A DNA stretch of 64,000 nt, taken from assembly GCA_017404545.1 (NCBI GenBank), contig JAFRCC010000018.1, positions 186,001-250,000 of the forward strand, read 5' to 3'. The translations under genes were made by a program, and so were the position numbers. The stretch is from Clostridia bacterium. GTDB lineage: Bacteria; Bacillota; Clostridia; TANB77; CAG-508. The stretch's first letter is position 1; the number at the start of each line of letters is the position of its first letter. Shown here one piece after another: positions 43,834-52,288 of this stretch. Under the pieces are notes generated by a model, which had not been told where the DNA came from, did not search any database, and saw nothing but the letters and a program-made list of their open reading frames with translations.

Positions 43834-45606
43834 TTATCTATCTTCGTTAGAATCAGTTGAATCAGTTCCAGTGTGCGGTTCATTATGTTCATGTGTCGCT
43901 TCAGCTATATTATGTTTTTCTTGCTCTTCATGCTCTTTACCTTTTCTATTTAATCCTTGCAAATAATCTTGTAATTTTTGTTTATCCACCATAACCACTG
44001 GACCATTCCCATGTTGATTAATATCACTAGGAATATCCATATTATCAACATCCGTATAGTTAATAATATTTTTTAATTCACCTAATAACAAACCTCTGTA
44101 TACTTCTGCACTGCAATCTAATGCAATTTCTTGATTTCCATATTCTTTTGTTATAGCATTTGCAGGATACCCCATAATACTAACATCATCAGGACCAAGT
44201 CCTGCTTTTTTTGCTGCTTGTATTGTTGTTAGAACTTGTCTCAATAAATATTGCCAATCGCTTACAACAATTATTTTCTTTAACTTTGGATTTTTCTTTT
44301 TTAATTTTAAAAATTCCTCAATTGTATTATCCGCATTTTCAGGTGTTTTAAGTGCTTTTTTATCTTCAATTATATCTAATGATTCTGTTGGAATCGAGAT
44401 TTTTTTCATTACAAGTTGCATAAGCTCTACCTCTGTAATGCCATGCACAATTTGATCTAATCTAAACTTATTATCAAAATATTTATACAGCCAAGCTCTA
44501 AATTCATTATTTCCCGTATCCATAATACCAGCATTTAAATCCTTTTTTATGCAATATTCACAATACTTGCTATAATAATGTTGTAGCACATGGAGGCTAT
44601 TGTTCATAACTTTATCTACTTTTTTATTTATGTGAGCACTATACATTTCATCGTAATTTTTAAATTCTGGTAATGAATCCCTAGGCACTGTCTTTCTTCC
44701 TGCATATTCTTCTTTCCTCTTTGCAAGCTCTTCATTCCATATTTTAGCATCACGATCATGCAAATATTCTTTTATTTCTGGAAGAAGTTCTGTTATATCC
44801 ACAGCTTTTTCATATGCTCGATTTAATTTGTCTGGATTACCAAAAAAAGAATCAGCCACTATCTCCTTAACTTCATATTTTAGTACTTCTTCAAGCTCTT
44901 CTTCCCAAATTAAGCTTCCTTCTTCCGAATTTTTTAATTCATTCATTTTATCTATAATTTCGTTATCTAAATCATTCGATTTAGCATTACGTATTTTTCT
45001 TATTACATCATCACCACATATTTTTCTTACAATTTCAGCAGTATTTTGCTCTTTTATAGCTTCTTCCGATTTCTCTTCGCCATCTATAACTAGTCTTTTT
45101 GCGGCTAATCTTCTTAAAATAGCTAGGTCCACTTTCTTTCTGAAACCTGAATTTTCATCATTATAATCTTTACGTACTTTATCTCTACCATTCATAATGG
45201 TTGATGCAGAGCCAGTCCATGTACGCCCACCACTTAAAATAATACCATTACTTAAATCAACCTTTTTCGATAGTGCTTCTAATGCTACAACTCTCTTTCT
45301 TGCTAATGGAAAAATAGCCCCATATACAGCAACTACTGCATCATCAATTTTCTGATCTGATTCATCAATAGCTGTCTTCATTTTATATGCTGGGCCTAAT
45401 ATTAAATTATATAATATTGGAAATAATATTTCATCTGGCAAATTGCTTAATGTATCTATGGTATTCTTTGATATATTTTTATAGCTTCCATGACTTTTTA
45501 TTTGGCTCATTACAATCTTTAGTAATGCAGATACTGCAATATTGCTTGAAATGTCTTGTGTAGTCTTATCACTTTGTACTATTCGTTCTTCTTCTTTTCC
45601 TTCCAT
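43834..45606 (-). CDS. DUF218 (YdcF/ElyC-like) protein interrupted by a long inserted domain
   Basis: 590 residues from ATG 45606 (AAAAGG upstream; no better start in the longer open frame). Residues about 87-127 (DDAVVAVYGAIFPLARKRVV ... IILSGG) are the first half of a DUF218 Rossmann-like domain; the second half is at about 389-490 (EVELMQLVMKKISIP, KTPENADNTIEEFL, KKIIVVSDWQYLLRQ). Between them lie about 260 charged, helical residues. The tail (about 550-590) is His/Glu-rich. DUF218 proteins are usually membrane-linked and act in envelope homeostasis; here no helix or signal is seen, so it is probably cytoplasmic. Confidence 0.6.
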   Translation of the reverse strand: MEGKEEERIVQSDKTTQDISSNIAVSALLKIVMSQIKSHGSYKNISKNTIDTLSNLPDEILFPILYNLILGPAYKMKTAIDESDQKIDDAVVAVYGAIFPLARKRVVALEALSKKVDLSNGIILSGGRTWTGSASTIMNGRDKVRKDYNDENSGFRKKVDLAILRRLAAKRLVIDGEEKSEEAIKEQNTAEIVRKICGDDVIRKIRNAKSNDLDNEIIDKMNELKNSEEGSLIWEEELEEVLKYEVKEIVADSFFGNPDKLNRAYEKAVDITELLPEIKEYLHDRDAKIWNEELAKRKEEYAGRKTVPRDSLPEFKNYDEMYSAHINKKVDKVMNNSLHVLQHYYSKYCEYCIKKDLNAGIMDTGNNEFRAWLYKYFDNKFRLDQIVHGITEVELMQLVMKKISIPTESLDIIEDKKALKTPENADNTIEEFLKLKKKNPKLKKIIVVSDWQYLLRQVLTTIQAAKKAGLGPDDVSIMGYPANAITKEYGNQEIALDCSAEVYRGLLLGELKNIINYTDVDNMDIPSDINQHGNGPVVMVDKQKLQDYLQGLNRKGKEHEEQEKHNIAEATHEHNEPHTGTDSTDSNEDR

Positions 45607-45709
45607 TTTTCCTTTTACAAGATTTATTATATCTTGTGCTCCTTTCCTTTTGTTTAGGCATGTATATAGGATAAAATGTTCTTTTCTCTTGTTGTTCACT
45701 ACCTCTCTT

Positions 45710-45738
45710 ATGATAGCATATTTTACCTCAGAAGTCAA
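45710..45738 (-). promoter_or_regulatory. Promoter of the DUF218-like gene
   Basis: TTGACT (45733-45738), 17-bp spacer, TATCAT (45710-45715). It is divergent from, and 11 bp away from, the promoter at 45750. Confidence 0.55.
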
Positions 45739-45749
45739 TTTTATGTAAA

Positions 45750-45778
45750 TTGACTCAAGTTCAAAAATATGTTATAAT
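45750..45778 (+). promoter_or_regulatory. Strong promoter of the mini-gene at 45810
   Basis: TTGACT (45750-45755), 17-bp spacer, TATAAT (45773-45778) on the plus strand, giving a transcript start near 45785. Confidence 0.75.
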
Positions 45779-45809
45779 TTCTGCATATCACTCTTAAGGA
45801 GGTGTACTT

Positions 45810-46139
45810 ATGGACAAAGACGTTTTTGATATCTGGTATTTAAGTATACTCAGTGCTGGTCTAGCGTCCAACTGTACAGATAATGAACTACTTGACACCT
45901 GTGCACACACAGAAACGTGCAGGAACTGCAAATTGCGGGGCAGGTGCCCACTTCGCTTAGCGTTCTACCTGAGCGATACCAATTTTGAGGAGTATCTTCA
46001 AACTGCTGAAATATTCACAGAAGGTGTTATGTCTCGGATTACAAATCTGGATTCTGATGAGCCATATGATGCAACCAACAAAATACGTGAAAAACGCAGA
46101 TTAGAGCTCCAAGAGCATCCCACGCCATCGTACGAATGA
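45810..46139 (+). CDS. Cysteine-rich 109-residue protein of foreign composition (mini-gene 2)
   Basis: ATG preceded by AAGGAGGTGTACTT and a good promoter; ends before a strong terminator. About 46% GC with codons (CGG, GCG, CTG, ACG) avoided by the neighbours. Residues about 31-48 hold CAHTETCRNCKLRGRC, a C-x5-C-x2-C-x5-C cluster fit for zinc or iron-sulfur. The rest is helical and acidic. Not recognised. One of four isolated GC-rich mini-genes in the window. Confidence 0.7.
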   Translation: MDKDVFDIWYLSILSAGLASNCTDNELLDTCAHTETCRNCKLRGRCPLRLAFYLSDTNFEEYLQTAEIFTEGVMSRITNLDSDEPYDATNKIREKRRLELQEHPTPSYE

Positions 46140-46152
46140 TGCTAATCAAACT

Positions 46153-46190
46153 GGAGAGAGCAAGGACAAAATCCTTGCTCTCTCTATTTT
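46153..46190 (+). terminator. Terminator of mini-gene 2
   Basis: GAGAGAGCAAGGA / TCCTTGCTCTCTC, 13-bp perfect stem with 5-nt loop, then TATTTT. Confidence 0.9.
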
Positions 46191-46240
46191 CATGTTATCT
46201 GACGGTAGTTCAATTGCCTCGTATCGTCGATGGAACTCTA

Positions 46241-46885
46241 TTAATTATTTGCTTCAATTTTTAATGAATTTAATATATCTTGAGCTTCACTATCTAATGG
46301 TTTAGCCTCAGATTCTCCATCTAAATTCTTGTATGTTACCATTATTTCAACATATGATCCTGGCATAATATCATCTACTTCTATCATATAATTATATCCA
46401 TAGTATGTATAATTTCCAGATGAACCTGATTTAATTTGACGTCTTACAGCTTTTCTTCCATTTATTTCAAGTATTTCCATATTGTCCTTTGGAATTGTTG
46501 AAATTGGATCATCCATAAAATCTAAATATCCTTGGAATGTAGCTTTTGTATCACCATATTTTGCCTTATAATCAACATGAGTATTATATACTAAACCTTT
46601 TGACCCAATTGCAAAACCAACAGTATCAGTTTCTAAATAGAAAGTACTTACATATTTAACTCCATCTGGTTTTTCTTTTACAAATTCATATTTTGCACTT
46701 CCATCATCATTTTTTGGAACAGCTACTATAAACTTAGCTTTTCCATACTCATAAGAAACTTCAGTTGTATTAGCTTTTGCTTCATTTCCATTTTTTCCAT
46801 TATCTTTGTTTCCACATCCTGAGAAAGCAAATAAACTTCCTGTAAGCATTGCAATAATTGCCATTACACTTAATATTTTTTTCAT
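46241..46885 (-). CDS. Lipoprotein of unknown function
   Basis: 214 residues with lipobox LFAFSGCG (Cys near 25), a Lys/Asn spacer and a beta-rich domain (VSYEYGKAKFIVAVPKND, NGRKAVRRQIKSG, GYNYMIEVDDIMPGSYVEIM) that resembles the PsbP/DcrB-like domains of the 7-10 kb operon. A fully deleted relative is at 34650. Followed upstream by the remnant DUF4428 copy, so this locus mirrors the one at 34.7 kb. AAGGAGG ribosome binding site. Confidence 0.7.
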   Translation of the reverse strand: MKKILSVMAIIAMLTGSLFAFSGCGNKDNGKNGNEAKANTTEVSYEYGKAKFIVAVPKNDDGSAKYEFVKEKPDGVKYVSTFYLETDTVGFAIGSKGLVYNTHVDYKAKYGDTKATFQGYLDFMDDPISTIPKDNMEILEINGRKAVRRQIKSGSSGNYTYYGYNYMIEVDDIMPGSYVEIMVTYKNLDGESEAKPLDSEAQDILNSLKIEANN

Positions 46886-46920
46886 TTAAAAATCCTCCTT
46901 ATAATGAATTATTTTAATAA

Positions 46921-47391
46921 TTAACTATTCCAAACTCTATCCTCTACTTCATTTGCAATTTTAGAATATGTTGCTCTATTTCCCGTTGCCAAATCCAATG
47001 CATCATTCTTAAATGCCTCTGTACTTTCTTTTGACTTTTCTACGTTATCTTCACTCTTTGCAATTTTTGATTTAGCTAAGTTTCCTAAAGCTTTTAATCC
47101 TTCGCTAGCTACTTTCATTTCAGCTCTTTCTTTATTAGTTCCAACAAAACTTGATTTAATTGATCCAATAACACTATTGTCTTCATATTTACCAAATAGC
47201 TTGTCTAAATAGTCTTTTAATCCAACATGAGAAAAATCATCTACATTTCTAGCTGTTGGAATTTGAAACTCATTAACATATGGATGAAAGTTTCTAGCTC
47301 CGACTCCTGTAACTGAACCTTCAGCTTCACCAAATCCACGTCTTGAACAATTTAGATAAATAGTTAAACCAACCTCAGAATACTTTTTATT
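46921..47391 (-). pseudogene. Truncated copy of the DUF4428 gene (N-terminal 135 residues lost)
   Basis: About 155 codons match residues 136-290 of 34727-35599 at high identity (KYSEVGLTIYLNCSRRGFGE to the C-terminal EVEDRVWNS), but there is no start codon and a TGA precedes. Upstream sequence at 47390-47450 matches the 5' flank of the intact gene, so the promoter side survives and the gene's first 400 bp were deleted. Confidence 0.85.
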
Positions 47392-47468
47392 TCATCTACA
47401 AAATTTTCATACCATACACAAAAAAATAATTCAAGAAGTTCGGTACAATATATTTAATATTATAAAAT

Positions 47469-47519
47469 AAAAAAGCAATAGTCTTTTAAAACACTATAAT
47501 CGTAAGACTTTTGCTTTTT
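47469..47519 (-). terminator. Terminator after the deleted adhesin
   Basis: AAAAGCAA(A)AGTCTT / AAGACT(A)TTGCTTTT, long loop, T-rich tail on the minus strand. Confidence 0.6.
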
Positions 47520-47575
47520 ATTCAAATAGATGCCTATACATCTATTATATTTAATTATATTAATAACTTATAATA

Positions 47576-47947
47576 TTATAACCAATTATTTATATTATCA
47601 TCTAGCTCATTTTCTAAAGACGTAATATATGAATCTCCAGATTTTGTAACGATTGCATTTGTTATAGTAGATGTTCCTCCTGTAACAAGTAAGGCACTTT
47701 CAGATCCAGTAGTACTAGAATATGTGCTTCCACTATTAGTTGTATCAGAAGAAATTGTTGTAGCTCCAGTATGAGTTACATCTGAACTATTACTTCCTCC
47801 TGGGGCTCCACTACCTTCACTTTGCTCTCCAGGTTTTCCTCCACTTGGTGGAGCCGAAGGTGCAGCCATTACTATTGATGGACTTAATGTGATCATTATA
47901 GACAATAACACGCCTATTGAAATAATCGATTTAATAAACTTTTTCAT
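47576..47947 (-). pseudogene. Internally deleted copy of the beta-helix adhesin
   Basis: 123 codons. The signal peptide and head (AAPSAPPSGGKPGEQSEGSG) and the next 60 residues match 38098-39627, then at TKSGDS the frame joins GDSYITSLENELDDN, which in the intact gene is some 330 residues further on, and soon ends NNWL. The shared GDS codons at the junction suggest deletion between short repeats. The anchor is gone; a short secreted product is conceivable. Confidence 0.8.
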
Positions 47948-48071
47948 AACAATTCTCCTCTCATTTTTCTTTAGTTTAAGGCTAAAACCTTAAAAATATA
48001 TTGAATATTTATAATTATCTTTTATCTATTTTTATCCTTTTATTTATTATTTTCTATATCAATACTAACAC

Positions 48072-48110
48072 AAAAAGCAAAAAGCTATAAGTTAGCTCTT
48101 TGCTTTTTTA
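48072..48110 (-). terminator. Terminator after the DUF2798 gene
   Basis: AAAAAGCAAAGAGCTAAC / GCTTTTTGCTTTTT-type stem with T tail, 15 bp after the stop at 48125. Confidence 0.75.
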
Positions 48111-48124
48111 GTAATTTTATTCTT

Positions 48125-48709
48125 TTATTTAGCTTCAGCGTATTCTTTTTTATCATCGCCGTTATTAGATTTGTTTCTAACGAAAATTAATTTAAATATA
48201 GTTCTAACTAATGGTTGTATGAAGAATAATTGTGAAAAGAATGCAAATGGGAAATTATAACATACAAGTTTTAACCAGTTAGCTAATAGTGTAAATATAT
48301 TAAATCCACTATAATATGGATAATATAAAAATGCTGCTATAAAACTCATTGCTGGACACATTATTCCAACTGTAGCACAAATAATTGCAGTTTCAAATAT
48401 TACTGGATGTGTTTCTTTCATATCAAATATTTTTGTGACAAATTTGAATGAAAATCTTTGACCTATAAATACTTCCAAGCTGTACGCTAAACAGAACTCA
48501 ACAAGAATAATAGCCCAAATTGGAAGCATTTGACCGCACATCATAACACCTCCTTGCTTGTTAATAGCTGCAATTACAGACGTTTCTTCGTTTATAGCCA
48601 TTAATATATTCCCATTTACAACATATAAACTGTAAAAAACATAAGCATGTACTGTAATAATAACTGTAATTAATGCAAACATTAGTCTTTGAAATTTACT
48701 CTGTGGCAT
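48125..48709 (-). CDS. DUF2798 membrane protein
   Basis: 194 residues, four helices in two similar pairs. The first pair begins FQRLMFALITVIITVHAYVF, a DUF2798 signature. The C-terminus is charged (KSNNGDDKKEYAEAK). Function of the family is unknown. AAAGGAG ribosome binding site. The 5' leader (48734-48824) can fold into a long hairpin ending in T5, suggesting attenuation. Confidence 0.75.
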   Translation of the reverse strand: MPQSKFQRLMFALITVIITVHAYVFYSLYVVNGNILMAINEETSVIAAINKQGGVMMCGQMLPIWAIILVEFCLAYSLEVFIGQRFSFKFVTKIFDMKETHPVIFETAIICATVGIMCPAMSFIAAFLYYPYYSGFNIFTLLANWLKLVCYNFPFAFFSQLFFIQPLVRTIFKLIFVRNKSNNGDDKKEYAEAK

Positions 48710-48733
48710 TTTCCTATCTCCTTTCTAAAATAC

Positions 48734-48824
48734 AAAAAGACACACATAGTGCTTCACTTCCAATCACACAACTTCTAAAAAGTTCCGTAATCAGATTTAC
48801 GTGCTAAGCACCACATGTGTCGTC
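48734..48824 (-). promoter_or_regulatory. Structured leader of the DUF2798 gene with terminator-like stem
   Basis: GACACATGTGGTGCTT (48806-48821) pairs with AAGCACTATGTGTGTC (48739-48754) over 16 bp with wobbles; between them two small hairpins (CGTAA/TTACG and AACTT/AAGTT) make a three-way layout. The closing arm is followed by TTTTTG, 25 bp before the ATG. No known riboswitch class was recognised. Confidence 0.5.
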
Positions 48825-48900
48825 TTTTCTAACGATAAAATTTTAACAAAAGAAATTTACTTTGTCAAAGATAATTTAATTTTATAATTACTTTTTATTA

Positions 48901-49446
48901 CTAACCTTTAAAATAAATTTTCTGTGCAGATTTTGTTACTTTTTGACCTGGTTTATAATATGCAATAAGATATTTGTACATCGTATATATAAGAGTCTTG
49001 TATAGATCATCATTTTCTTCACTGCACTCAACATCAAAATTATACATATCATTGTATATTGTAAGTTCATAGCCATTTTCATTTTTTATCATCCCATCTA
49101 GTTTAGATGTACCAATACCATTACCTTCTTCAATATACTCGCTTCCATCATATTCAAGTACATGTTTATATTCCCATGCAAGAAATCCAACTTTATACTT
49201 TCTTTGATATATATATCCATGCTCTTCATTATTAATCGTAATATTATACAATCTATATTGATTTCGTGATGCCCTTCCTCTTGGTTCCATAATAATCTCA
49301 GCAGTTGGAAGTTTTATAGTTGTTCTTGCTTCCATTGAAGCAATCCTTCCCTGAACAAACACATTTCCTATAATATTTTCATCCTTAATAATGTCAAAAT
49401 CAGCAGTATATAATTCCTTGCTTTTTTGCTTTAACAAAACTTTCAT
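48901..49446 (-). CDS. LURP-one/Tubby-C-like protein
   Basis: 181 residues from ATG 49446 (GAAAGGTAG upstream). A beta-rich single domain: KVLLKQKSKELYTADFDIIK, then IGNVFVQGRIASMEARTTIK, HGYIYQRKYKVGFLAWEYKH and YDGSEYIEEGNGIG. The pattern of paired strands with GxVxxQ is that of LOR/tubby-like phospholipid-scramblase relatives. Cytoplasmic, no catalytic motif. Fairly confident of the fold type, not of function. Confidence 0.5.
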   Translation of the reverse strand: MKVLLKQKSKELYTADFDIIKDENIIGNVFVQGRIASMEARTTIKLPTAEIIMEPRGRASRNQYRLYNITINNEEHGYIYQRKYKVGFLAWEYKHVLEYDGSEYIEEGNGIGTSKLDGMIKNENGYELTIYNDMYNFDVECSEENDDLYKTLIYTMYKYLIAYYKPGQKVTKSAQKIYFKG

Positions 49447-49498
49447 TTTACATCTACCTTTCATTTGTTTTGAAAATTTAACTTAAATCACAATTAAT

Positions 49499-49714
49499 TT
49501 AATTAATATATTCCTTTAACTTTTCTATGCTCTTTTCCATATCTTCCATCCCCAAATCGTACATCTCTTGTATTCTTTTACTATTTTTTTCATTAAACAA
49601 TCTAGAGCACCAACCGTATACATACCACGCATTGCTCCACCTTCTAATAATAAACCTACTTTCACTTTTTACTCCTAATCTACTTTCCATTCTTTTCTTT
49701 ACTTCTCTTGTCAT
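49499..49714 (-). CDS. Small basic protein downstream of the PCP-reductase-like gene
   Basis: 71 residues, N-terminal Arg/Lys-rich (TREVKKRMESRLGVKSESRF), then RRWSNAWYVYGWCSRLF and an acidic helix. It overlaps the previous frame by 35 bp, so either coupled translation from ATG 49714 or an ATG eight codons later. Aromatic-rich centre, no known motif. Could also be the frameshifted end of the upstream gene. Confidence 0.4.
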   Translation of the reverse strand: MTREVKKRMESRLGVKSESRFIIRRWSNAWYVYGWCSRLFNEKNSKRIQEMYDLGMEDMEKSIEKLKEYIN

Positions 49715-50054
49715 TAATTATTTGCATTTCTTTTTCAGTTATTAAAGAAACATTATTTTCTTTAGCCCATTGGACACATCCTTTTAAAACCATATTTAGA
49801 AATACACGTGGTACTTTAACAAGCATTTGACATGCTTCATCCGTAAATTTTACATCTGGATCAATTCTTCCAGCGGCATATTTAACCGAATCAAGACCAA
49901 CTCCCTTATCTTTTGGAATTGGCATTGAAATCGGTCTTTTAAATTTAGAATACCAAAAATTCTTACTATCTCTATATCCATAATCAACTGGTACCATTGG
50001 GAATCCAGATGCTGATACTCCATTTATTATGGTATCATAATATTTATCTTTCAT
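49680..50054 (-). CDS. PCP-reductase-like domain protein
   Basis: 124 residues. The C-terminal 55 residues (FTDEACQMLVKVPRVFLNMV, VQWAKENNVSLITEKEM) match the small 'PCP_red' domain found at the end of light-independent protochlorophyllide reductase subunits and in many unrelated anaerobe proteins. The N-terminal part (IINGVSASGFPMVPVDYGY) is Pro/Tyr-rich. The start is uncertain: no ribosome binding site fits ATG 50054, and the open frame continues upstream. Function unknown. Confidence 0.55.
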   Translation of the reverse strand: MKDKYYDTIINGVSASGFPMVPVDYGYRDSKNFWYSKFKRPISMPIPKDKGVGLDSVKYAAGRIDPDVKFTDEACQMLVKVPRVFLNMVLKGCVQWAKENNVSLITEKEMQIINDKRSKEKNGK

Positions 50055-50170
50055 AAGTATATTGTCTATTCTTACATAATATTCCCTCCAATAACATTTT
50101 TTTAGACATTACTGTATATACAAATATTTTTTCTCTAATTGTTTGTATATCCTGCTTTTTTCTATTAGTG

Positions 50171-51244
50171 CTACTTTTTGTCTCCTCCAACAGGACCATC
50201 TATAAGATATTTAAGACCTGGATCTTTAGCATTATATAGATCATATTTTTCCATGTATTTATCATACTCATCAAATGATATTTCCCCAGCATCGCATTTA
50301 TCTTTTAATTCTTTATACATGTTATATCTTATACTATCTGATTGATAATCCCTATTAAATTTCTCAGCTACAATTGATGTAAAATTCATAACCTTAAGTC
50401 TTAAACCTATATCATCGTAATTAATTTGAGATGCTTTATATATGGCAAAACCAAATAATGTTACTGTTAAAAATAACAATGGAATTATAAGCCATATAGA
50501 TCTATCTTTCTTATATTCTTTGTCAATTACAGTCTTTATATGTGTATTCTTTGTTTGCCATTTTAGCTCTAATATTGGAACCCATAATGCAAATATACCA
50601 AGAGTAATAATTGATAATATCGTCCATAAAATATAATGTCCCCATAAAGAAATCGCAGATCCCGTAAACTCAAGTTTTTTCTTGTTTATAACAGTATGTT
50701 TATTTATCCATCTAATCTTCATACATACTGTAAAAGGATACAATAGTCCAAAGCTTAACACCGATATAATAAAAGTTAATATATTTAAACCAATTAATTG
50801 CAGTGTACTCCCATCAAAGTAACTATCACCTTTTACAAATTCTTCATCTTCATAATGTAGATTGGAAATTATCCATTTAGCTTCCTTTATTGGAACAAAT
50901 AAACCATATATACCTAATGTAATTATTGTAAAGAATAACCACTTAATCGAATTTCCTAATAAACTAAGTCCAGATCCTCTAAACTTTAATCTATGTCCGT
51001 TATATGCAGTATGTTTAAATTGATATCTGTATAACATACACTCTGCCCATGGTGTACCAATTCCTAATGTAATTATTATTAAAACAATAGCAAGTATTCC
51101 CCATCCAATAAATCCAAGAAGACCTCCATCAAAGAAGGATTCTGCTCCCTCATTTACCGTCCCAGGCTCTAATCCTTGTATAGGATGTTCTTTTCCAGCC
51201 TCAATTCTTTCATCGTTTTCATTTAATTCAAATTTTTTACTCAT
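50171..51244 (-). CDS. DUF898-type (YjgN) membrane protein with SHOCT-like tail
   Basis: 357 residues, six helices in three repeats, each followed by the motif KFxGSxxSLxGxxIxWxxxxxxTLGIxxxWVPxxExKW (for example GSGLSLLGNSIKWLFFTIIT). The C-terminal KELKDKCDAGEISFDEYDKY is a SHOCT-like helix. AAGGAG ribosome binding site. It probably belongs with the downstream lipoprotein (17 bp after it is the next gene start on the upstream side). Role in membrane homeostasis is a guess. Confidence 0.72.
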   Translation of the reverse strand: MSKKFELNENDERIEAGKEHPIQGLEPGTVNEGAESFFDGGLLGFIGWGILAIVLIIITLGIGTPWAECMLYRYQFKHTAYNGHRLKFRGSGLSLLGNSIKWLFFTIITLGIYGLFVPIKEAKWIISNLHYEDEEFVKGDSYFDGSTLQLIGLNILTFIISVLSFGLLYPFTVCMKIRWINKHTVINKKKLEFTGSAISLWGHYILWTILSIITLGIFALWVPILELKWQTKNTHIKTVIDKEYKKDRSIWLIIPLLFLTVTLFGFAIYKASQINYDDIGLRLKVMNFTSIVAEKFNRDYQSDSIRYNMYKELKDKCDAGEISFDEYDKYMEKYDLYNAKDPGLKYLIDGPVGGDKK

Positions 51245-51261
51245 ATTATTCTCCTTATATT

Positions 51262-51891
51262 TTATCTTTTATTAACTTTTTCTTCATACATCTCCTTAAG
51301 GCTCTTCCCTTGATCTGCTGGATTTAAATCAACATCTTTTGCATTCTTTTTCCAATTAATCCCTTCTGGAAGATAATCATACGCAATATTATGTATCACC
51401 CATTCTTCCATCATATCTTCTGCAGTTCTATATGACTTCATATCTTTTCCATGAACTTTATGAACATCACTTAGAGCTTCACATATTAATGTTATATCCT
51501 TCTTATTTTTAATCTTATATGAATTATTAATATGCCAATTATCTTTAGTATAAACTGCTGTATACGTTTCATTGTTATATTTAAAAGAATAATTCTTACC
51601 TTTCCCATCAGTATTAGTAAGATCTATTTGATCTTTAGACATAATATAGCTCTCACCTTCTTTGTATCTAGATTCAAGCATACTAAATATATCTGTATTA
51701 CTTTCTTGACTTGTACTATCAGTATTTATGCTATCTTGAACTTTATTTATGTTGTTAGTTATATAATTATTAATTTCACTTTCCTTGTTTTTTTCATCTT
51801 TTATTATACCAGTAATATTACAACCAGAAAAAATAAATATACAAGCAATCATAATTACAATAATACTAAATATTTTAATTACTTCTTTCAT
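51262..51891 (-). CDS. Lipoprotein of unknown function
   Basis: 209 residues with lipobox IFIFSGCN (Cys about 24), a low-complexity Asn/Ser spacer, and a domain with YTAVYTKDNWHINNSYKI and a C-terminal helix pair HDIAYDYLPEGINWKK-like (VIHNIAYDYLPEGINWKKN). Strand and spacing join it to the DUF898 gene. AAGGAG ribosome binding site. No enzyme motif seen. Confidence 0.6.
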   Translation of the reverse strand: MKEVIKIFSIIVIMIACIFIFSGCNITGIIKDEKNKESEINNYITNNINKVQDSINTDSTSQESNTDIFSMLESRYKEGESYIMSKDQIDLTNTDGKGKNYSFKYNNETYTAVYTKDNWHINNSYKIKNKKDITLICEALSDVHKVHGKDMKSYRTAEDMMEEWVIHNIAYDYLPEGINWKKNAKDVDLNPADQGKSLKEMYEEKVNKR

Positions 51892-51985
51892 TATAATTCT
51901 CCTTGTTTTATTTTTACATCAAAATTATACCACATAAAAAATTTAGTAAATAGTAAAAAAAGAAAAAGATTGATAATCGAAAACT

Positions 51986-52016
51986 AAAAAAAGTGATAGA
52001 TTTAATCTACCACTTT
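51986..52016 (-). terminator. Terminator after the small acetyltransferase gene
   Basis: AAAGTGGTAGATT / ATCTATCACTTT with T7 tail on the minus strand, 6 bp past the stop. Confidence 0.85.
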
Positions 52017-52022
52017 AATAAT

Positions 52023-52277
52023 TTAATTTTGATTCTTTTCTAACCATTTTTTTGCATAAGAGCATGTCGCTTCAACTTTTCCATTTTTTGATTTAATATA
52101 GTTTACCGCCTTTTCAACTAACTTAGAAGCAATTCCTTGTCCTCTTAAGCTCTCGTCGACAAATGTATGGAAAATATTATATACTCCATCTTTAATTTCT
52201 TCAAATTCAATTTCGGCAATTACATCACCATTTGAATTTTCTATATAAATCCTATTCTCTTCTTCTTTAAAATCCAT
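52023..52277 (-). CDS. Small GNAT-type acetyltransferase (YidJ/YjdJ-like)
   Basis: 84 residues, the compact form of the GCN5-related fold: [20 protein letters not shown], the acetyl-CoA-binding [19 protein letters not shown] (about 41-59) and [11 protein letters not shown] at the end with the cysteine and lysine typical of this group. It may acetylate small amines or proteins; substrate unknown. It follows the flavin-binding gene by 11 bp. Confidence 0.88.
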   Translation of the reverse strand: MDFKEEENRIYIENSNGDVIAEIEFEEIKDGVYNIFHTFVDESLRGQGIASKLVEKAVNYIKSKNGKVEATCSYAKKWLEKNQN

Positions 52278-52288
52278 AAATCATACCT

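Noticed and set aside
48734..48824. Known riboswitch class (purine, SAM, ZTP, THF, guanidine)
   Set aside because: None of the conserved cores of these classes could be found in the loops.
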